Shown: positions 17,597-27,857 of the stretch, piece by piece
Numbering within the stretch: position 1 is the first letter of the stretch
How the letters are laid out: each line of letters begins with the position of its first letter
Assembly (NCBI GenBank): GCA_016868315.1
Contig: VGHE01000003.1
Coordinates: forward strand, 1-64,000
Source of the DNA: Betaproteobacteria bacterium
GTDB taxonomy: Bacteria; Bdellovibrionota_B; Oligoflexia; Silvanigrellales; Silvanigrellaceae
Direction: 5' to 3'
DNA length: 64,000 nucleotides
Translations under genes and position numbers: made by a program
The notes under the pieces: model-generated
Told to the model about the DNA's origin: nothing
Seen by the model: the letters and a program-made list of their open reading frames with translations, nothing else
Databases searched by the model: none

Positions 17597-20500
17597 ATGA
17601 TTTTTGCAGTTGTAACTCGATACGCACGAAAATATTCCTTTTTTGCGCTGACCGTTGTGCTTTCGGGGTGCTTTGATTTTAACCTCGATGTCGACCATTC
17701 CATCACCCTAAGTGCTGACAAATTCGAAATTGAACGATCATACAAAATGCGCATTGGTGATGCTATTTCCAAAGGTGGAACTAGGAATAAAAACGACGTA
17801 GATAACGAAATTGTAAATACCTGCAAAGAGATCTTTGAGCGTTCAATACCGCAAACTACAAAGATGGTGGCGACCACATCTTTTGCGCGATCGGAATTTG
17901 GTGTTATCTGCGCGCAAAAGATTTCTGGCCCACTAGATTACAGTTTGCTCTCAAAGACCGGGAATTTTTTGGATAGCGAGAGTGAAAAGATAGTCAATCT
18001 CAAAAAATCAGTTGAGCACGATATTGTCTTTGAACGTATTGATAACAAAACATTAAAGCTGACGCGCTTTGTGAGCACTGCTGACGTTATACCTGAGTCG
18101 CTCCTGCCCAAAGGAGTCGGAGGCTCAGACGCAGTGAGCGCGATGATTGCAAAATCAGTTGAGACAAACCTCGCTCGTACCGAGTTTGTGCAGAGCTTCA
18201 ACGTCGCAAGTATAATCGATTCAAACGGAATTGTGAGCCGCGACAGAGGAACTGTTCAATGGCGTACCCCAATTTCTGAATTCAAGTCGGGTAGGAAGGC
18301 TCTGTGGGTCACCTTTGAAATTCCGAGGAAATGGCACGTCCGGGTCTGGCATTCGTTACTCAGCCTCGTCGGGCAAAAGTGCACATCCGAATGTAAGGAA
18401 CACCGCAAACAGATCCAGTCACGTCCAGCTGAGCAGGTCGCGGACAACGCCGCTCAAATAACTGGTTCTGCGAGCAGTCCATCACAAAAATCCAAGAAAA
18501 ACCGGCATCGAGATCATCCACACTCAATTGAATCGGCTCAATTGCATCAGAAGAAGTCACAGCTCGACGACAAGCGATCGGAATTGGAGCGCGCGATAAA
18601 GGCGTACGCCATTGACACGGGCAAGCTCCCTCTCTCTGCAAACGGTCTCGATGTTTTGCTCAAGAATTTGGAGTCGGATCCGCTCTGGAAAGGCCCCTAC
18701 CTCTCAGGTTCAGAGAGTTTGATTGACCCCTGGGGAGAGAAATTCGGCTTCAGGAAGTCCGACCAGGAAAAAGTAGAATACGAGTTTGTACTGAGCCCCA
18801 GGAGTCTTGAGCAGCTCAGAGAAGCAGGCTCGGACAAGAAACTCATTTATCGTTATCAAGAGTTTGGCCTGACCCAGAAGATCCCCAACCCAGACCTCCG
18901 CGGGTCGATTCAAACTGTCGCACCCGATGGAACGGTTTGGTTGATTGGGCAAAATATTTCTGAACAGAACAAATTTGAGCTCTGGAAGTATAAAAACGAC
19001 GCGTGGGCTTTGGTAGCGAAAGCTTATTATTCTGATGAAAATAAGGCGCGCGCATTATGGGCTGATACTTCGGGAGGTGTCTGGGGGTTGTTCGCAGGCA
19101 CGCGCAGTGCTTTGTTCTGGAAATTGCATCAACGCGAAATCAAAAACATGACCGCGTGCAGGGGGAGGCGTGGTCAAATCCATGAATGCATCCAAATCAA
19201 TCCTGATGACAACGCAAAGTCAGTTTTAAAATCGGGTCTGCTGCCTAAGAGAGAAAAGTTTGAATTTTCAAAATTGCCGATGCCTGTCATCAATTCTGAA
19301 GTTTTCTTCTGGAAAGACAAAGCGGGACATTTTTGGGTTTCTGAGGGAGGCGATTACGGAAAAGAAACCAATGAGGTCTGGGTTTGGAATGGAAAAGCTT
19401 GGGCGAAGGAAAATTGGCTCTCAACGAATGACAGAGAGCTTCCTTTTGTAAATCAGCATGCAGCGCATTGGACGGACGCCCAAGGTCATACAATTGTTTT
19501 TGGAGGGGAGAACGGAAGAGCATCGAATGAAAAAATTCTTCGTCCGAATTTCTGGAAGTGGAATGGTGAGACTTGGAATCGGATTGTTGAACGCCCTGGT
19601 GGTGGTCATCCTGGCAGACGTTCAATGGCAACAACGTGGCAAGATGCAAGCGGATGTCTTTGGCTTTTAGGCGGAAAAAGCAGCGATACACCAGCAATGA
19701 ATGACCTGTGGAAGTGGGAGGGTGGCCAGTGGACATTAGTGACCAAAAACACCGAGCTCAATCCTCCGATTCCGCGCAGGCGTCCCGGCCTGGAAAAAGA
19801 CTCGAGTCCCGCTTTTCGCACGGGAGCTATAACCTGGATTGATTCAGCTCAAACGTTATGGTTGCTCGGTGGGCATGGCGCTTCGATTCATGGCTCCAAA
19901 GAAGACTTAAGAGAGCTTTGGAAATTCGAACAAGGAAAATGGATTTTTGAACGGGATTTCTCCTCACCCAGACAAATCAAAAGACGTGAAACTAGTATTG
20001 CAGATTGGAAAAGGGAACAAACCAGCGTGGCATTTTCCAGAATTGATGTCGCCATTTCGGAATTTGCGGGAGACGTAGGCAGACCTCCGACACAAGATGA
20101 GGGTCTCGATGCCTTATTCACAAAGCCCCAAGGAAACATCAATTGGCGTGGACCGTATTTGCCCAGCGATGAATTCAAGTACGGTTTCTACAATGACAAA
20201 ATCCAATACAGCAACGTTCAGAATACGGTAGAGGTTGCTTCCGCAGGGGTGGATGGTCGTTTTGGTACAAGCGATGATCTGCGCCGGTTGTGGATTTCTG
20301 CAGTCTATCCCGCGCTCGGGAAATCCTCCGCCCACAGCTTTCCCGGATTTCGCGAGCGCTCAGCCTTGTGGACGAACGGAAAGGAGTCGTGGCTCTTCGG
20401 TGGTCTTTGCACCGAGAACAACCGTATGATGTTTAGCAATGACCTCTGGAAGTGGGACGGAAAAAACTGGACATGGCTTGCGGGTCGGAAGTGCGCCCAA

Positions 20501-23014
20501 GCAAATGAGAAGAATGTTTCTGCAAGCGCAGAGCAGGAGCCATCTCCCCGCGTTGCGACGACGACCTGGATTGACAGAGCAGGTCATCTTTGGATGTTCG
20601 GAGGTTTCTCCTACCATTCTGGTTCTTTTTCCACTCCAAGAATGAACAATGAGCTTTGGAAGTGGGATGGGCGTTCCTGGATGAATGTCTTGTCAAGTGA
20701 TTCTTCGAAAAATCGGAAAACTTCGAGAGAAAAATCACCCTCACCATCCGTCGAAATGCCTTCGCCACGCAGTGATGCGCGCGCTTGGGTAGACGCTCAG
20801 GGGGAAGTTTGGCTCTATGGTGGCGAAGGGGACGATTCCAAAAAACCAACATTGAATGAACTCTGGAAATGGAGTGGAACGCAATGGACAAAAGTCTTTG
20901 CATCAAATGAAGATGCCTGTGAGGCTCGCACACAACCCAATCCTCGGCGAAGCCCTTCAATCTGGGTTGATGCCAAGGGACAATTCTTTCTTTTCGGCGG
21001 AATCAGTTTCTGCACTGTCAGAGACTACACGATGCGTGTTGTTTCGAATGATTTGTGGCAATGGAACGGAAAAAGCTGGGTTCTATTATCCGGCATTCCT
21101 AACTCGAGCAGACCCTCCCGTTTTGGCAGACGAGGGCACGCATCGTCCCTCAATTATCCGCCTGAACGTTATGGAGCGTCGTCGTGGCTTGATTCCGAGA
21201 ATAACCTTTTCCTTTTTGGTGGTAGTAAAAATAAGGAAAGAACACGCGGAATCGACAATTTAGCAAATGAAGTGAGAGTGAGCGACCTCTGGCGTTGGGA
21301 TGGCTCATCTTGGACCTGGGTTTCCGGCCATCGCTTCCGAGGCGTGATTGAAAACAATAATTTGCGCAAGAGAATGTCGGGCGTAGGCTCTCCAGGGGCG
21401 AGGTCGGAAAGTGTTGTGGCGCGCGCAGCTGATGGCCGAGTGACACTTTTTGGCGGAACTTCGGAATTTGATCAGTCGTGCGTGAATCTGGGCTGTCGAA
21501 TTGGGAGTGTCCAGTCCATCGAATCCATTGTCTACGATTCGTGGAGTTGGGATGGAGAGGTGTGGAGTCTTGAAGCATCGAATACACCTCAGACCATCAA
21601 AGTGATGGCTCCTACCTTGAAGACACATTTAAACGCTGAAGCAATTCAACAAGCACTGCTCGATTTTGTTGAGGTTCGGGGTGATTTTCCTTCTGCGCTT
21701 GAGGTTCTCACAAGCGAGCAAGTTGGTCAGCGTTTGTCATCACGACTTTCACCCGACACTCTGAGGGACGGTTGGGGGAATTCTTTTAATTATAATTTTG
21801 TGGATGGGTATCCCGTGTGGGTGTCGAACGGAGCCGATGGGGCGCCAGGGTCAGATGACGACCTGAAATACCGCTGGGTCGATGAGATTAAATCAAACAA
21901 AAGCAAAAACAGGAAGATTGAATACCCGGGAAGACGCATCAATACGCACACTCAGAAATCGAACGATGGCACGGTTTGGCTCTTTGGTGGTTCAATGGAA
22001 GAGACTCATTCCGATTTTAAGAGGAATTTATCAGAAGACTCTTCCTATAGCGAAGATAAACTCGACCTCTGGCGTTTGAAAGAAAAAAAATGGGTGAAGG
22101 TTGCGGATTTGCAACCTGAAATCGAAAAGAAATACGGAATCGAATTTCAGTATCTCAGTTACAATATGACTATTGCTCCGAATAATGACGTGTATATTTA
22201 TGCGTCGGGTTTGAATGTTCAGAATGGATTTGAGAATTTGTCGGCACGTCGCTTGGATTTAGCGAAAGGTTTTGACCTCTGGAAGTGGGATGGTCAGCGT
22301 TGGCGATGGCTCACTGGAGGCGCAACGTCTGGCAAGATTGATGAAGCTGCGGCTGTTCCAGATGTGGAGAGTCAGTTTGCTGCTTGGGCAGATTCAAATG
22401 GAGATTACTGGCTCTTCGGTGGACAAAGTCGAAGAAATGTTTCAAGTGCTTTTTGGCTTTGGAGCGGAAACAAATGGTCTCAACTCTCGGGAGTCTCAGT
22501 CACACAGTCTGTGAACCAACGTTCCTCAAAAAGAACAGAACCAGATACGCAAGGCCTCTCCGCACGAAGCAATGCAGTTTTGTGGAGAGATCCTGTTACG
22601 GGTCAGCTTGTTCTGTTTGGGGGATTCGATTCCGGAAAAAACTGGCTGAAAGAATCCTGGCGTTGGGATGGGAAAGGTTGGATTCTCATCAGTCAATTTA
22701 AGGAAAAAGAAAGCCTATTGGATTCTAAATCTACCGATTTCTTTGGTCCTCATTCTGAGGTCGGAGTGCGTTTTTGTTTGAACTCGAAAAATCAACTGGA
22801 GCTTGTTGAGCGTTCGCTGGAGGGTTACTCCCGCCAGAGTCCAATAAGAAAAGACGAGACGTGCTCCTCCAGTGACTCTGATGAATGTGTTGCGAATTCG
22901 AAATGGGTTTTTGAGAAGAACGGGTGGACAAAAGCGAAACTTGACCTGAAGGGATTTGATGTTCGGGACTCGAGTGGCTCTGCGTTGAAAATTTTTGAAC
23001 AAATGTGTCAGTAG
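17597..23014 (+). CDS. Giant lipoprotein: kelch-like repeats with three pseudopilin GspG-like modules
   Basis: About 1805 residues from ATG 17597 (GGAG 9 bases upstream; a GTG at 17582 is in frame). The signal ends in the lipobox VVLSGC. Residues 1-300 are unrecognised. From about 420 onward there are some 15 kelch-like units with the pattern W-D-x-x-G-x-x-W-L-F-G-G ... N-D-L-W-K-W-D-G-x-x-W (for example LWLLGGKSSDTPAMNDLWKW). Three modules break the series at about residues 316-418, 808-899 and 1343-1427. Each reads like the C-terminal domain of a type II secretion major pseudopilin (AIKAYAIDTGKLPLSANGLD ... WKGPYLSG ... DPWGEKFGF; the last two end in DGRFGTSDDLRRLW and DGAPGSDDDLKYRW). The hydrophobic pilin helix is absent. 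Probably surface-exposed or periplasmic; function unknown. Confidence 0.85.
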   Translation: MIFAVVTRYARKYSFFALTVVLSGCFDFNLDVDHSITLSADKFEIERSYKMRIGDAISKGGTRNKNDVDNEIVNTCKEIFERSIPQTTKMVATTSFARSEFGVICAQKISGPLDYSLLSKTGNFLDSESEKIVNLKKSVEHDIVFERIDNKTLKLTRFVSTADVIPESLLPKGVGGSDAVSAMIAKSVETNLARTEFVQSFNVASIIDSNGIVSRDRGTVQWRTPISEFKSGRKALWVTFEIPRKWHVRVWHSLLSLVGQKCTSECKEHRKQIQSRPAEQVADNAAQITGSASSPSQKSKKNRHRDHPHSIESAQLHQKKSQLDDKRSELERAIKAYAIDTGKLPLSANGLDVLLKNLESDPLWKGPYLSGSESLIDPWGEKFGFRKSDQEKVEYEFVLSPRSLEQLREAGSDKKLIYRYQEFGLTQKIPNPDLRGSIQTVAPDGTVWLIGQNISEQNKFELWKYKNDAWALVAKAYYSDENKARALWADTSGGVWGLFAGTRSALFWKLHQREIKNMTACRGRRGQIHECIQINPDDNAKSVLKSGLLPKREKFEFSKLPMPVINSEVFFWKDKAGHFWVSEGGDYGKETNEVWVWNGKAWAKENWLSTNDRELPFVNQHAAHWTDAQGHTIVFGGENGRASNEKILRPNFWKWNGETWNRIVERPGGGHPGRRSMATTWQDASGCLWLLGGKSSDTPAMNDLWKWEGGQWTLVTKNTELNPPIPRRRPGLEKDSSPAFRTGAITWIDSAQTLWLLGGHGASIHGSKEDLRELWKFEQGKWIFERDFSSPRQIKRRETSIADWKREQTSVAFSRIDVAISEFAGDVGRPPTQDEGLDALFTKPQGNINWRGPYLPSDEFKYGFYNDKIQYSNVQNTVEVASAGVDGRFGTSDDLRRLWISAVYPALGKSSAHSFPGFRERSALWTNGKESWLFGGLCTENNRMMFSNDLWKWDGKNWTWLAGRKCAQANEKNVSASAEQEPSPRVATTTWIDRAGHLWMFGGFSYHSGSFSTPRMNNELWKWDGRSWMNVLSSDSSKNRKTSREKSPSPSVEMPSPRSDARAWVDAQGEVWLYGGEGDDSKKPTLNELWKWSGTQWTKVFASNEDACEARTQPNPRRSPSIWVDAKGQFFLFGGISFCTVRDYTMRVVSNDLWQWNGKSWVLLSGIPNSSRPSRFGRRGHASSLNYPPERYGASSWLDSENNLFLFGGSKNKERTRGIDNLANEVRVSDLWRWDGSSWTWVSGHRFRGVIENNNLRKRMSGVGSPGARSESVVARAADGRVTLFGGTSEFDQSCVNLGCRIGSVQSIESIVYDSWSWDGEVWSLEASNTPQTIKVMAPTLKTHLNAEAIQQALLDFVEVRGDFPSALEVLTSEQVGQRLSSRLSPDTLRDGWGNSFNYNFVDGYPVWVSNGADGAPGSDDDLKYRWVDEIKSNKSKNRKIEYPGRRINTHTQKSNDGTVWLFGGSMEETHSDFKRNLSEDSSYSEDKLDLWRLKEKKWVKVADLQPEIEKKYGIEFQYLSYNMTIAPNNDVYIYASGLNVQNGFENLSARRLDLAKGFDLWKWDGQRWRWLTGGATSGKIDEAAAVPDVESQFAAWADSNGDYWLFGGQSRRNVSSAFWLWSGNKWSQLSGVSVTQSVNQRSSKRTEPDTQGLSARSNAVLWRDPVTGQLVLFGGFDSGKNWLKESWRWDGKGWILISQFKEKESLLDSKSTDFFGPHSEVGVRFCLNSKNQLELVERSLEGYSRQSPIRKDETCSSSDSDECVANSKWVFEKNGWTKAKLDLKGFDVRDSSGSALKIFEQMCQ

Positions 23015-23055
23015 TTGCATTTTTGCGAGATCGCTGTTTTTAATATTGACCTTCA

Positions 23056-26000
23056 TCAAAACAACGTATCGTTTCTTTCTAGCCCGGTGGGTGGTGCGCT
23101 GGGTAATTTCTTTTGATGCACTGCTGGCAACACTTCCGTGACCAGCACCGAAGGGTTGGGGCCATTTTCCTGCACCCAGCCGCGCACACAGAGAATTGAA
23201 GTGCTCTCCATCCACTCTTTGTATTGTGCCTGGGTGTCGGGGCGAAACACCAGATTCATGGTGCCGGTTTCATCTTCGAGCGTCATAAAGAGCATTCCTT
23301 TTGCTGTGCCGGGCGATTGTCGCACCATAATAAGCCCTGCCACCACCACTTGGGTTTTGTGGCGTTTTTTGCGCAGTGCAAAAGCGGGTGTGAGATTCTC
23401 TACCGGGAAGGCATAAGGCCAGCCGATGTTGCGCAGAAGCAGCATTGGATGAGGGCCGAATGTACTTTGTGTGCTGGCGAAGTCGTCTTGCATGTTGTCC
23501 CAGGCTTCGTGCTGCAGGGATTCTTTTTCCGGAAACAACACATACTCGACATCCGGCATGAGCGCCGAAGGGCGAGCCAGCAGCAGCCAGAGAATATTGC
23601 GGCGGTTGGCATCGAAGACCTCAAAGCAGTTGGCCTGTGCCAGCAGGATTTTTTCATGGGCATAGAAGTTGTCGCACAGCGCAATGGTGTCGTGCAGGGA
23701 AAGGTTTTTGCGGCTGCGGAGAAGCTCTTGTCGCTGTACCACATAAGCGCGTGCCCGCTCTTCGCTGAGGCCGCGCAAAAACCTTAAGCCGAGCTGGAGA
23801 GCTCCATTTTTTGTGACGTAGTGATCCCAGCCCGAGCGCAACACACAGGGAGGGTATACTGCGAGACCACTGTGGCGTGCCTCCTGAATAAGACTGTGCG
23901 GTGAGTAGAAGCCAAGAGGCTGCGAGTTGAGCAAGCCTGCCAGAAAGTAGATGGGGAAATGCGCTTTGAGCCAACACGATGCATAAGCCAAATGCGCAAA
24001 GCTGGTGGCATGGGATTCCGGAAAGCCGTACTGCGAAAAACCCTCAATCTGGCTGTAGATGAGGTCTGCAAAAGCATCTGGGATACCATTTTGCTTCATG
24101 CCGCTGCGCAGCTTCTCTTCGAATTGGGAGATGCGTCCTGTGAATTTCCATGCTCCCATGGCTCGGCGGAGTTCGTCGGCTTCACCGCCCGAAAAATTTC
24201 CAACAGCCATGGCAATGCGCATCACTTGTTCCTGGAACACCGGCACACCCAGGGTGCGGTGCAGAATCCGCTCAAGGCTGGGGTGCGCATAGGTGACCTT
24301 CTCCAGACCACGCTTGCGTTTCACATAGGTCGGAACAATGCCTGAGACGATGGGACCTGGGCGAACAATCCCGACTTGAATCACAATATCGTAAAAGCTG
24401 CGTGGCTTGACCTTGGGCAGCATGCTCATTTGTGCACGGCTTTCAATTTGAAACACTCCAGTGGTGCGTGCTGCGCAAATCAGGTCGTAGGTTTTGCTGC
24501 ATTCGGCCGGGATGGTGTCGAGCTGTACCGGGATAAGCGTACCCGGTATGCACATGCGGTGTCGCCGCAGTTCGGCAAAGGTCTTGCGCAGGGCTGTGAG
24601 CATTCCGAGCGCAAGCACATCCACTTTGAAGAGCCCAAGAGCCTCGATGTCATCTTTGCACCACTGCACCACGCTCCGCCCGGGCATGGTGGCAGGCTCA
24701 ACCGGGCTCAACATGTTGAGTGGTTCGTGACTGATCACGAATCCGCCCGAATGGATTCCGAGGTGGCGTGGGAAGCCTTTGATGAGGCCAATAAAGTGTT
24801 CCCAGCGGGCATTGAACTCTGGTGACTGGGGCTCATTCAGTTGGTCATCGGAGAGGCCGAGCGCTTTGCCCACAAAGCGGCGCGCTCCACGGCTGCGGAA
24901 GGTGATGACGTTGGCCACCATAGCTGCATGCGAGCGGCCGTAGTGCTCATAGATGTATTGAATGACTTCCTCTCTGCGTTCGTGCTCGAAGTCGACATCG
25001 ATATCCGGAGGTTCGCCGCGCTCACGGCTAATGAAACGCTCAAACAGAACATCGGAGACCATTGGGTCGACCGCCGTGATGCCCAGCAGAAAGCAGATGG
25101 CCGAGTTGGCAGAAGAACCACGCCCTTGGCAGAGGATATCTTGCTCGCGTGCAAAGCGGACAATATCCCAGACAGTGAGAAAGTAGTCGGCGAATTTGAG
25201 GTCGCGTACCACATTCATTTCTTTTTCTACCAGAGCCAAAATCCGCTGCGGCGGGGCGTTATTGTAGCGCCGCTGCAGAGCTTCGTGCACCAGGAATTCG
25301 AGGTAGCTTTCGGCGTTGTAGCCCTCGGGAATGAACTTGGACGGGTAGTTGTACTTGAGTTCGTTCAACGAGAATTGAAAGAATCCTGAGAGTTTTTTGT
25401 TGTTCGCAAGGGCATCGACAAGCTCCGGGACTTTCGGGAATTCCATTGCAAAATGCTGCGCTGGGGTCATGCTGCGGCGTGTGTTGCTGAAGCACGCCCA
25501 GGGAATGTTTTCGAGCGGGGTGTTCAAGCGGATGGCAGTGAGGATGTCGTGCAGTTCTTTGCGTTCAGGAACATGAAAAAAGACATCCGGTGTAGCCACA
25601 AGCGGCCATGAGAATTTTCGGTGGCAGGCCAGGTGATTGGCATAGGCCTGGCGTTCGAAGGGTGTGCTGGGTGGGGTGAGTGCCATGAAAAAGCGCTGCG
25701 GATAACGCTCTGCGAAATGCCCCACGCACTCGCTCCACGCATTGAAGAGATGGGACTGACGTGGTGAAAACAGCTGCTGCACACCACGCATCGGCCAGAG
25801 CACCACAGCCTCACGCGGCCAGGGGATGTGCGGATCGTTCCACTCGAGCGGGGTTGCTGTTTTGCCATTGCGGTGCGCATAGCTGATGAGTGTGCAGATT
25901 TCAGCGTATGAAGATTTGCTTGTGGCCAGAAACGCAACCCGGTTTTGCAGAAACACAGGCGCATTGTGCACGGGATCATCCCAGATGCGCGCGGCGAGGG

Positions 26001-26241
26001 GATCTGTGCGCAGAGCCTCGGGAACAGGGCAATGCAGCAGCAGCTCGGCACCATAAAAGAGCGGCAGCGGATGTGAATGATTCTTTGCGGCGAGGTGAGT
26101 CTGCACAATCCCATACACACCATCGAAATCGGTGATGCCCAACCCCCACCAGCCCTGTTCGCAGGCAGCCTCCACAAGTTCTCTTGGGTACGAGGCTCCT
26201 TGTAGAAAGGAATAATTGGAGTGTGACAGCCAAACGTACAC
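23056..26241 (-). CDS. dnaE2: Error-prone DNA polymerase DnaE2
   Basis: 1061 residues, the usual DnaE2 length (shorter than replicative DnaE). N-terminal PHP domain (LSHSNYSFLQGASYPRELVEAA) with a changed motif, TDFDG in place of TDHDG. The polymerase active site has PPDIDVDFEHERREEVIQY and the FKVDVLALGMLTALR segment characteristic of DnaE2. The C-terminal OB-fold domain (GMLFMTLEDETGTMNLVF) is present. DnaE2 performs translesion synthesis and damage-induced mutagenesis with ImuA and ImuB. It lies 2 bases after the imuB-like gene, last in the imuA-imuB-dnaE2 operon. Confidence 0.96.
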   Translation of the reverse strand: MYVWLSHSNYSFLQGASYPRELVEAACEQGWWGLGITDFDGVYGIVQTHLAAKNHSHPLPLFYGAELLLHCPVPEALRTDPLAARIWDDPVHNAPVFLQNRVAFLATSKSSYAEICTLISYAHRNGKTATPLEWNDPHIPWPREAVVLWPMRGVQQLFSPRQSHLFNAWSECVGHFAERYPQRFFMALTPPSTPFERQAYANHLACHRKFSWPLVATPDVFFHVPERKELHDILTAIRLNTPLENIPWACFSNTRRSMTPAQHFAMEFPKVPELVDALANNKKLSGFFQFSLNELKYNYPSKFIPEGYNAESYLEFLVHEALQRRYNNAPPQRILALVEKEMNVVRDLKFADYFLTVWDIVRFAREQDILCQGRGSSANSAICFLLGITAVDPMVSDVLFERFISRERGEPPDIDVDFEHERREEVIQYIYEHYGRSHAAMVANVITFRSRGARRFVGKALGLSDDQLNEPQSPEFNARWEHFIGLIKGFPRHLGIHSGGFVISHEPLNMLSPVEPATMPGRSVVQWCKDDIEALGLFKVDVLALGMLTALRKTFAELRRHRMCIPGTLIPVQLDTIPAECSKTYDLICAARTTGVFQIESRAQMSMLPKVKPRSFYDIVIQVGIVRPGPIVSGIVPTYVKRKRGLEKVTYAHPSLERILHRTLGVPVFQEQVMRIAMAVGNFSGGEADELRRAMGAWKFTGRISQFEEKLRSGMKQNGIPDAFADLIYSQIEGFSQYGFPESHATSFAHLAYASCWLKAHFPIYFLAGLLNSQPLGFYSPHSLIQEARHSGLAVYPPCVLRSGWDHYVTKNGALQLGLRFLRGLSEERARAYVVQRQELLRSRKNLSLHDTIALCDNFYAHEKILLAQANCFEVFDANRRNILWLLLARPSALMPDVEYVLFPEKESLQHEAWDNMQDDFASTQSTFGPHPMLLLRNIGWPYAFPVENLTPAFALRKKRHKTQVVVAGLIMVRQSPGTAKGMLFMTLEDETGTMNLVFRPDTQAQYKEWMESTSILCVRGWVQENGPNPSVLVTEVLPAVHQKKLPSAPPTGLERNDTLF

Positions 26242-26243
26242 GC

Positions 26244-27857
26244 CTAAAAAAGCCTTTCCTGGAGTGAGCTGCCACGGGGTTCGTAGATGCCCTTGAGCTC
26301 AAAGCGAGCCTCTGCAGGTGCGCTTCCCGCAGCGCAGCTGAGCAGCAGGGCAGGGAGCGAGGGCGCGTGGAGGGCGTAGAGATCTTCGCTCTCGATGCTT
26401 TCCAGATATTCGAGGTGATGTACGGGAGCTTCGCGTGCAGCAAAAAAATCAGAGAGAGTGAACTCGATTTTCTCCTTGAGCAGATGCAACGGCCGCTCCT
26501 GCACGGCATAGCGGAACAAACACGAAGGGGCGTGTTGGTTCATTTTCTTTTTGTTCAAGTACTGCAGCTTTTCGGCTGCCTCCACAAGTTTAGTGGTATT
26601 TTTTTGTGGAGAAGACGCACTCGAGAAGCTGGCCTGCAAGGGAACCTGAAAGGCTTCGCCTGCATGCTTGAGCTCAAGGTTCTGGATGATGCGCTCAAGC
26701 GGCAGGGAAGCGCGCTGGGTGTGCAGAGCGCTTGATGCTGAAACAGTGCATGGTGTGATGCGCAGTGGTTCCAGTGTGAGCCGATAAATTTGAAAGGCCT
26801 TGAAATAAAATGAGGGCTCGTTGGGGTGCTGAAACTCCTGGCCTTTGTGCGGTAGCTTGGCGAGCAGGTTGTCGAGCAACAGCCGTGTGGTTTTGTTGAA
26901 TTCCATAACCGGTTCATTCAGCAAACACGACTGCTGAATTTTGAGATTGTTTTCAATTTCGAGGGTGAGCTTGAAGTCGCGGATACCGAAGGCGCGCTCC
27001 AGGCTGTTGTAGGCCGACACTTTATCGAGAAGCTTTCTGAAGACACTTTCAAGCATAGCGGGAAGCGTGCTGATCGGATAGCTCGGTTCGTTGCGGAAGT
27101 CGTCGCAGTCTTCGCTTGTGGTGATGAAATCCTCGGCGCAGAGGTCTTGAGGGAGATCTTTGAAGACAGTTCCCAGCGAGAGCTCTGGTCGGCTCCACAT
27201 TTCCCAGAAGAGAACCGCCCAGCGTCCGAAGCGGCGTGCGATGTCGTCGTTTTGCAGGTCGTGTGGAAAATGTGCAGGGCTTTGGAAACGCATTTTTTGC
27301 GCGGCCTCGGAAAACTGGCTGACACTGCGCACAAGTTCCTGGAGTTCGGTGTTTTTGAGTTGAAGAAGGCTCGCAAAGAGCAGACATGCTTCCCGCCACT
27401 CAGGCCAACCCAGAGCCGAAAGATGATTGCGGAACACGAGATTGTTGGAATCGGCCACGACAAATTCGGTTTCAGGATGATGCAGACCAAAGTGAAGCCC
27501 GGCAAAAAGATGATGCGAGAGGAGAAGTCGCGGCCGCACACCGGGCGCCAGGTGCTGCACCTGAGCATGGTAGACACGAGCCATGGCATCCCATGACCCG
27601 AAATACCGGAGGGTGTGTTGGAGGGAGACGAGCAGGACGGTGAGGTGGGGTCGAAGGACATGCTCCGACAACGCCTGTGCCAGTGTGCGCGCCGCGAAAA
27701 GTGAATTGGAGTTGAGATCCGGAAGAAAAATGTATCCCCACAACGTGCCAGTGTGCGCACCGCGGCTGAGCGGAAGATGCGTGCGCGATGAGGCTTTGAG
27801 GCTGCGCTGTTCGAACAGAGTGCCTATGGATTTGCCGGAGAAATGTTTGAACCTCAT
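26244..27857 (-). CDS. imuB: Highly divergent ImuB-like Y-family polymerase homologue
   Basis: 537 residues. Assigned mainly by position (between an imuA-like gene and dnaE2) and by a few ImuB features: WGYIFLPDLNSNSLFAARTL near the N terminus, the little-finger-like stretch GIRDFKLTLEIENN...LLNEPVMEFNKTTRLLLDNLLAKL (about 308-353), and FELKGIYEPRGSS near the end. ImuB is a catalytically dead Y-family protein that links DnaE2 to the sliding clamp. No catalytic Asp/Glu motif is visible, as expected. The last five residues, QERLF, fit the clamp-binding pattern QxxLF, which in other ImuB proteins is internal. The start overlaps the imuA-like stop (ATGA). Confidence 0.72.
   Translation of the reverse strand: MRFKHFSGKSIGTLFEQRSLKASSRTHLPLSRGAHTGTLWGYIFLPDLNSNSLFAARTLAQALSEHVLRPHLTVLLVSLQHTLRYFGSWDAMARVYHAQVQHLAPGVRPRLLLSHHLFAGLHFGLHHPETEFVVADSNNLVFRNHLSALGWPEWREACLLFASLLQLKNTELQELVRSVSQFSEAAQKMRFQSPAHFPHDLQNDDIARRFGRWAVLFWEMWSRPELSLGTVFKDLPQDLCAEDFITTSEDCDDFRNEPSYPISTLPAMLESVFRKLLDKVSAYNSLERAFGIRDFKLTLEIENNLKIQQSCLLNEPVMEFNKTTRLLLDNLLAKLPHKGQEFQHPNEPSFYFKAFQIYRLTLEPLRITPCTVSASSALHTQRASLPLERIIQNLELKHAGEAFQVPLQASFSSASSPQKNTTKLVEAAEKLQYLNKKKMNQHAPSCLFRYAVQERPLHLLKEKIEFTLSDFFAAREAPVHHLEYLESIESEDLYALHAPSLPALLLSCAAGSAPAEARFELKGIYEPRGSSLQERLF

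Noticed and set aside
18256-22931. Several minus-strand frames in the kelch gene
   Set aside because: Shadows of the repeat sequence; they recur because the repeats recur.
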